The notes beneath the pieces were generated by a model. The model ran no database searches. It had not been told where the DNA came from and saw only the letters and a program-made list of their open reading frames with translations. A stretch of 6,437 bases of DNA from Verrucomicrobiales bacterium (GTDB lineage: Bacteria; Verrucomicrobiota; Verrucomicrobiia; Limisphaerales; UBA1100): positions 1 to 6,437 of the forward strand of contig WTHG01000249.1 of the NCBI GenBank assembly GCA_011523245.1, written 5' to 3'. The first letter of the stretch is position 1; every line of letters begins with the position of its first letter. The translations under genes and the position numbers were made by a program. This document shows, piece after piece, positions 5,519 through 6,437 of this stretch.

Positions 5519-6437
5519 ATGCTCGGATTTATTAAGAAAATTTTTGGCACTAAAAACGACCGCGAGATCAAGAGGATCGAGAAATCCTTGATTCAGCAGG
5601 TTTATGCTTATGCGGATCAATTGGAGGCCATGTCGGATGATGAGCTCCGTGACCAAACCCGAGCTTGGCAGGAGGAGTTGAGCGCAATCGAGGACGATGA
5701 CCAGCTTGCGTTGCGGTTGGATGAAATAATGCCACAAGCCTTCGCGGTGGTGAAGGAAGGCGCCCGGCGGTTGTGCGGGAAAAATATTGATGTGCGGGGT
5801 CATGAGGTGCTTTGGGAAATGGTTCACTTCGACGTGCAGCTCATTGGCGGTTACGCCCTGCATAAACGAAACATTGCCGAGATGGCGACTGGTGAAGGTA
5901 AAACCCTCGTCGCCACCTTACCTGTTTACCTGAATGCCTTGGCTGGCCGCGGCGTGCATGTGGTAACGGTCAATGATTACCTGGCTGCTCGTGACTCCGA
6001 ATGGATGGGCGCACTTTATACTTTCCTGGGATTGACCGTGGGTTGCATTCAGCATGACCAACCCCCCAGTGCCCGGCGGGACATGTACAACCGTGACATT
6101 ACCTACGGTACCAACTCTGAAATGGGCTTTGATTATTTGCGCGACAATGGCATGGCCCAGAGTGCCGACGAGCAAGTGCAGCGCGGCCATTACTTTGCCA
6201 TTGTGGACGAGGTGGACTCGATCCTTATCGATGAAGCCCGTACGCCGTTGATTATCAGTGGCCCGGCGCAAGTAAAGCAGGATCAGCGTTTATATTCCGA
6301 GCTCAAGCCGCGCATCCAAGACTTGGTGCGGCAACAAAAGAGATTGTGCGACAAGTACATCCGTGAAGCCAACGAGCTGATCAAAAAACTGGGCGAATCT
6401 GAAAATGCAGAGATCGAACACGAGATCGGGTTGCTGC
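5519..6437 (+). CDS. secA: Protein translocase ATPase SecA, N-terminal part (runs off window)
   Basis: The first 306 residues are present with no stop or frameshift; the rest lies beyond the right edge. SecA is the motor ATPase that drives preproteins through SecYEG. Visible are the N-terminal helix MLGFIKKIFGTKNDREIKRI, the helical DELRDQT region (41-47), and nucleotide-binding domain 1: QLIGGYALHKRNIAEM (107-122), Walker A as ATGEGKT (123-129, where many SecAs have RTGEGKT or KTGEGKT), TVNDYLAARDSEWMG (150-164), ITYGTNSEMGFDYLRDN (194-210), and the Walker B/DEAD-like VDEVDSILIDEARTPLIISGP (229-249). After IISGP, a charged helical stretch (about 254-303: ELKPRIQDLVRQQK, LCDKYIREANELIKKLG) begins the preprotein-binding domain. 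It resembles the longer SecAs of Bacteroidota and Verrucomicrobiota, recalled rather than aligned. GAGG at 5506-5509, 9 nt before the ATG, supports the start. Confidence 0.96.
   Translation, partial: MLGFIKKIFGTKNDREIKRIEKSLIQQVYAYADQLEAMSDDELRDQTRAWQEELSAIEDDDQLALRLDEIMPQAFAVVKEGARRLCGKNIDVRGHEVLWEMVHFDVQLIGGYALHKRNIAEMATGEGKTLVATLPVYLNALAGRGVHVVTVNDYLAARDSEWMGALYTFLGLTVGCIQHDQPPSARRDMYNRDITYGTNSEMGFDYLRDNGMAQSADEQVQRGHYFAIVDEVDSILIDEARTPLIISGPAQVKQDQRLYSELKPRIQDLVRQQKRLCDKYIREANELIKKLGESENAEIEHEIGLL

Noticed and set aside
5450..5863. 137-residue minus-strand open frame
   Set aside because: Antisense to the N-terminus of secA, which is clearly the coding frame.
1..6437. CRISPR array, tRNA, rRNA, insertion sequence or phage genes
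   Set aside because: No regularly spaced direct repeats, cloverleaf or CCA-type tRNA signature, transposase motif or phage protein was seen on either strand.

Overview
The window looks like chromosomal DNA from a Gram-negative member of the PVC group, most likely Verrucomicrobiota. This is inferred from a secreted CIA30-domain protein next to a secreted ThuA-domain protein, a bacterial-type AsnRS, and a SecA that appears to carry extra sequence just after its IISG motif. No rRNA or marker alignment was possible, so the assignment is moderate at best. I see no tRNA, rRNA, CRISPR array, insertion sequence or phage gene.

Layout. Positions 54-1896 hold three plus-strand genes for exported proteins: a CIA30-domain protein, a ThuA-like protein, and a short lipoprotein with a SmpA/OmlA (BamE-like) motif. 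They are separated by 61 and 39 nt. Convergent to them, at 1893-3317 on the minus strand, is asnS. Its stop codon overlaps the lipoprotein stop in a shared TTAA, leaving no room for a terminator.

Positions 3318-3655 are AT-richer and contain no large gene. They hold a possible asnS promoter, several small inverted repeats, and a minus-strand micro-ORF (3481-3567) encoding a 28-residue, single-pass hydrophobic protein behind a near-perfect Shine-Dalgarno sequence. A perfect dyad, TGCCAA-N10-TTGGCA, lies in the gap between this micro-ORF and the divergent LysR-type regulator gene at 3656-4609. A class I (DhnA/FbaB/LsrF-like) aldolase gene follows the regulator after 13 nt on the same strand, and then a secA gene that runs off the right end.

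How the genes may work together. AsnRS (translation) and SecA (protein export) are housekeeping. The three exported proteins at the left could be co-transcribed, but nothing shows that they share a pathway. The LysR-aldolase pair looks like a small regulator/enzyme unit, and the divergent micro-ORF with the dyad is a candidate second target of the same regulator. I found no clear evidence of a new multi-gene system. The micro-ORF/dyad/LysR arrangement is the most interesting part.
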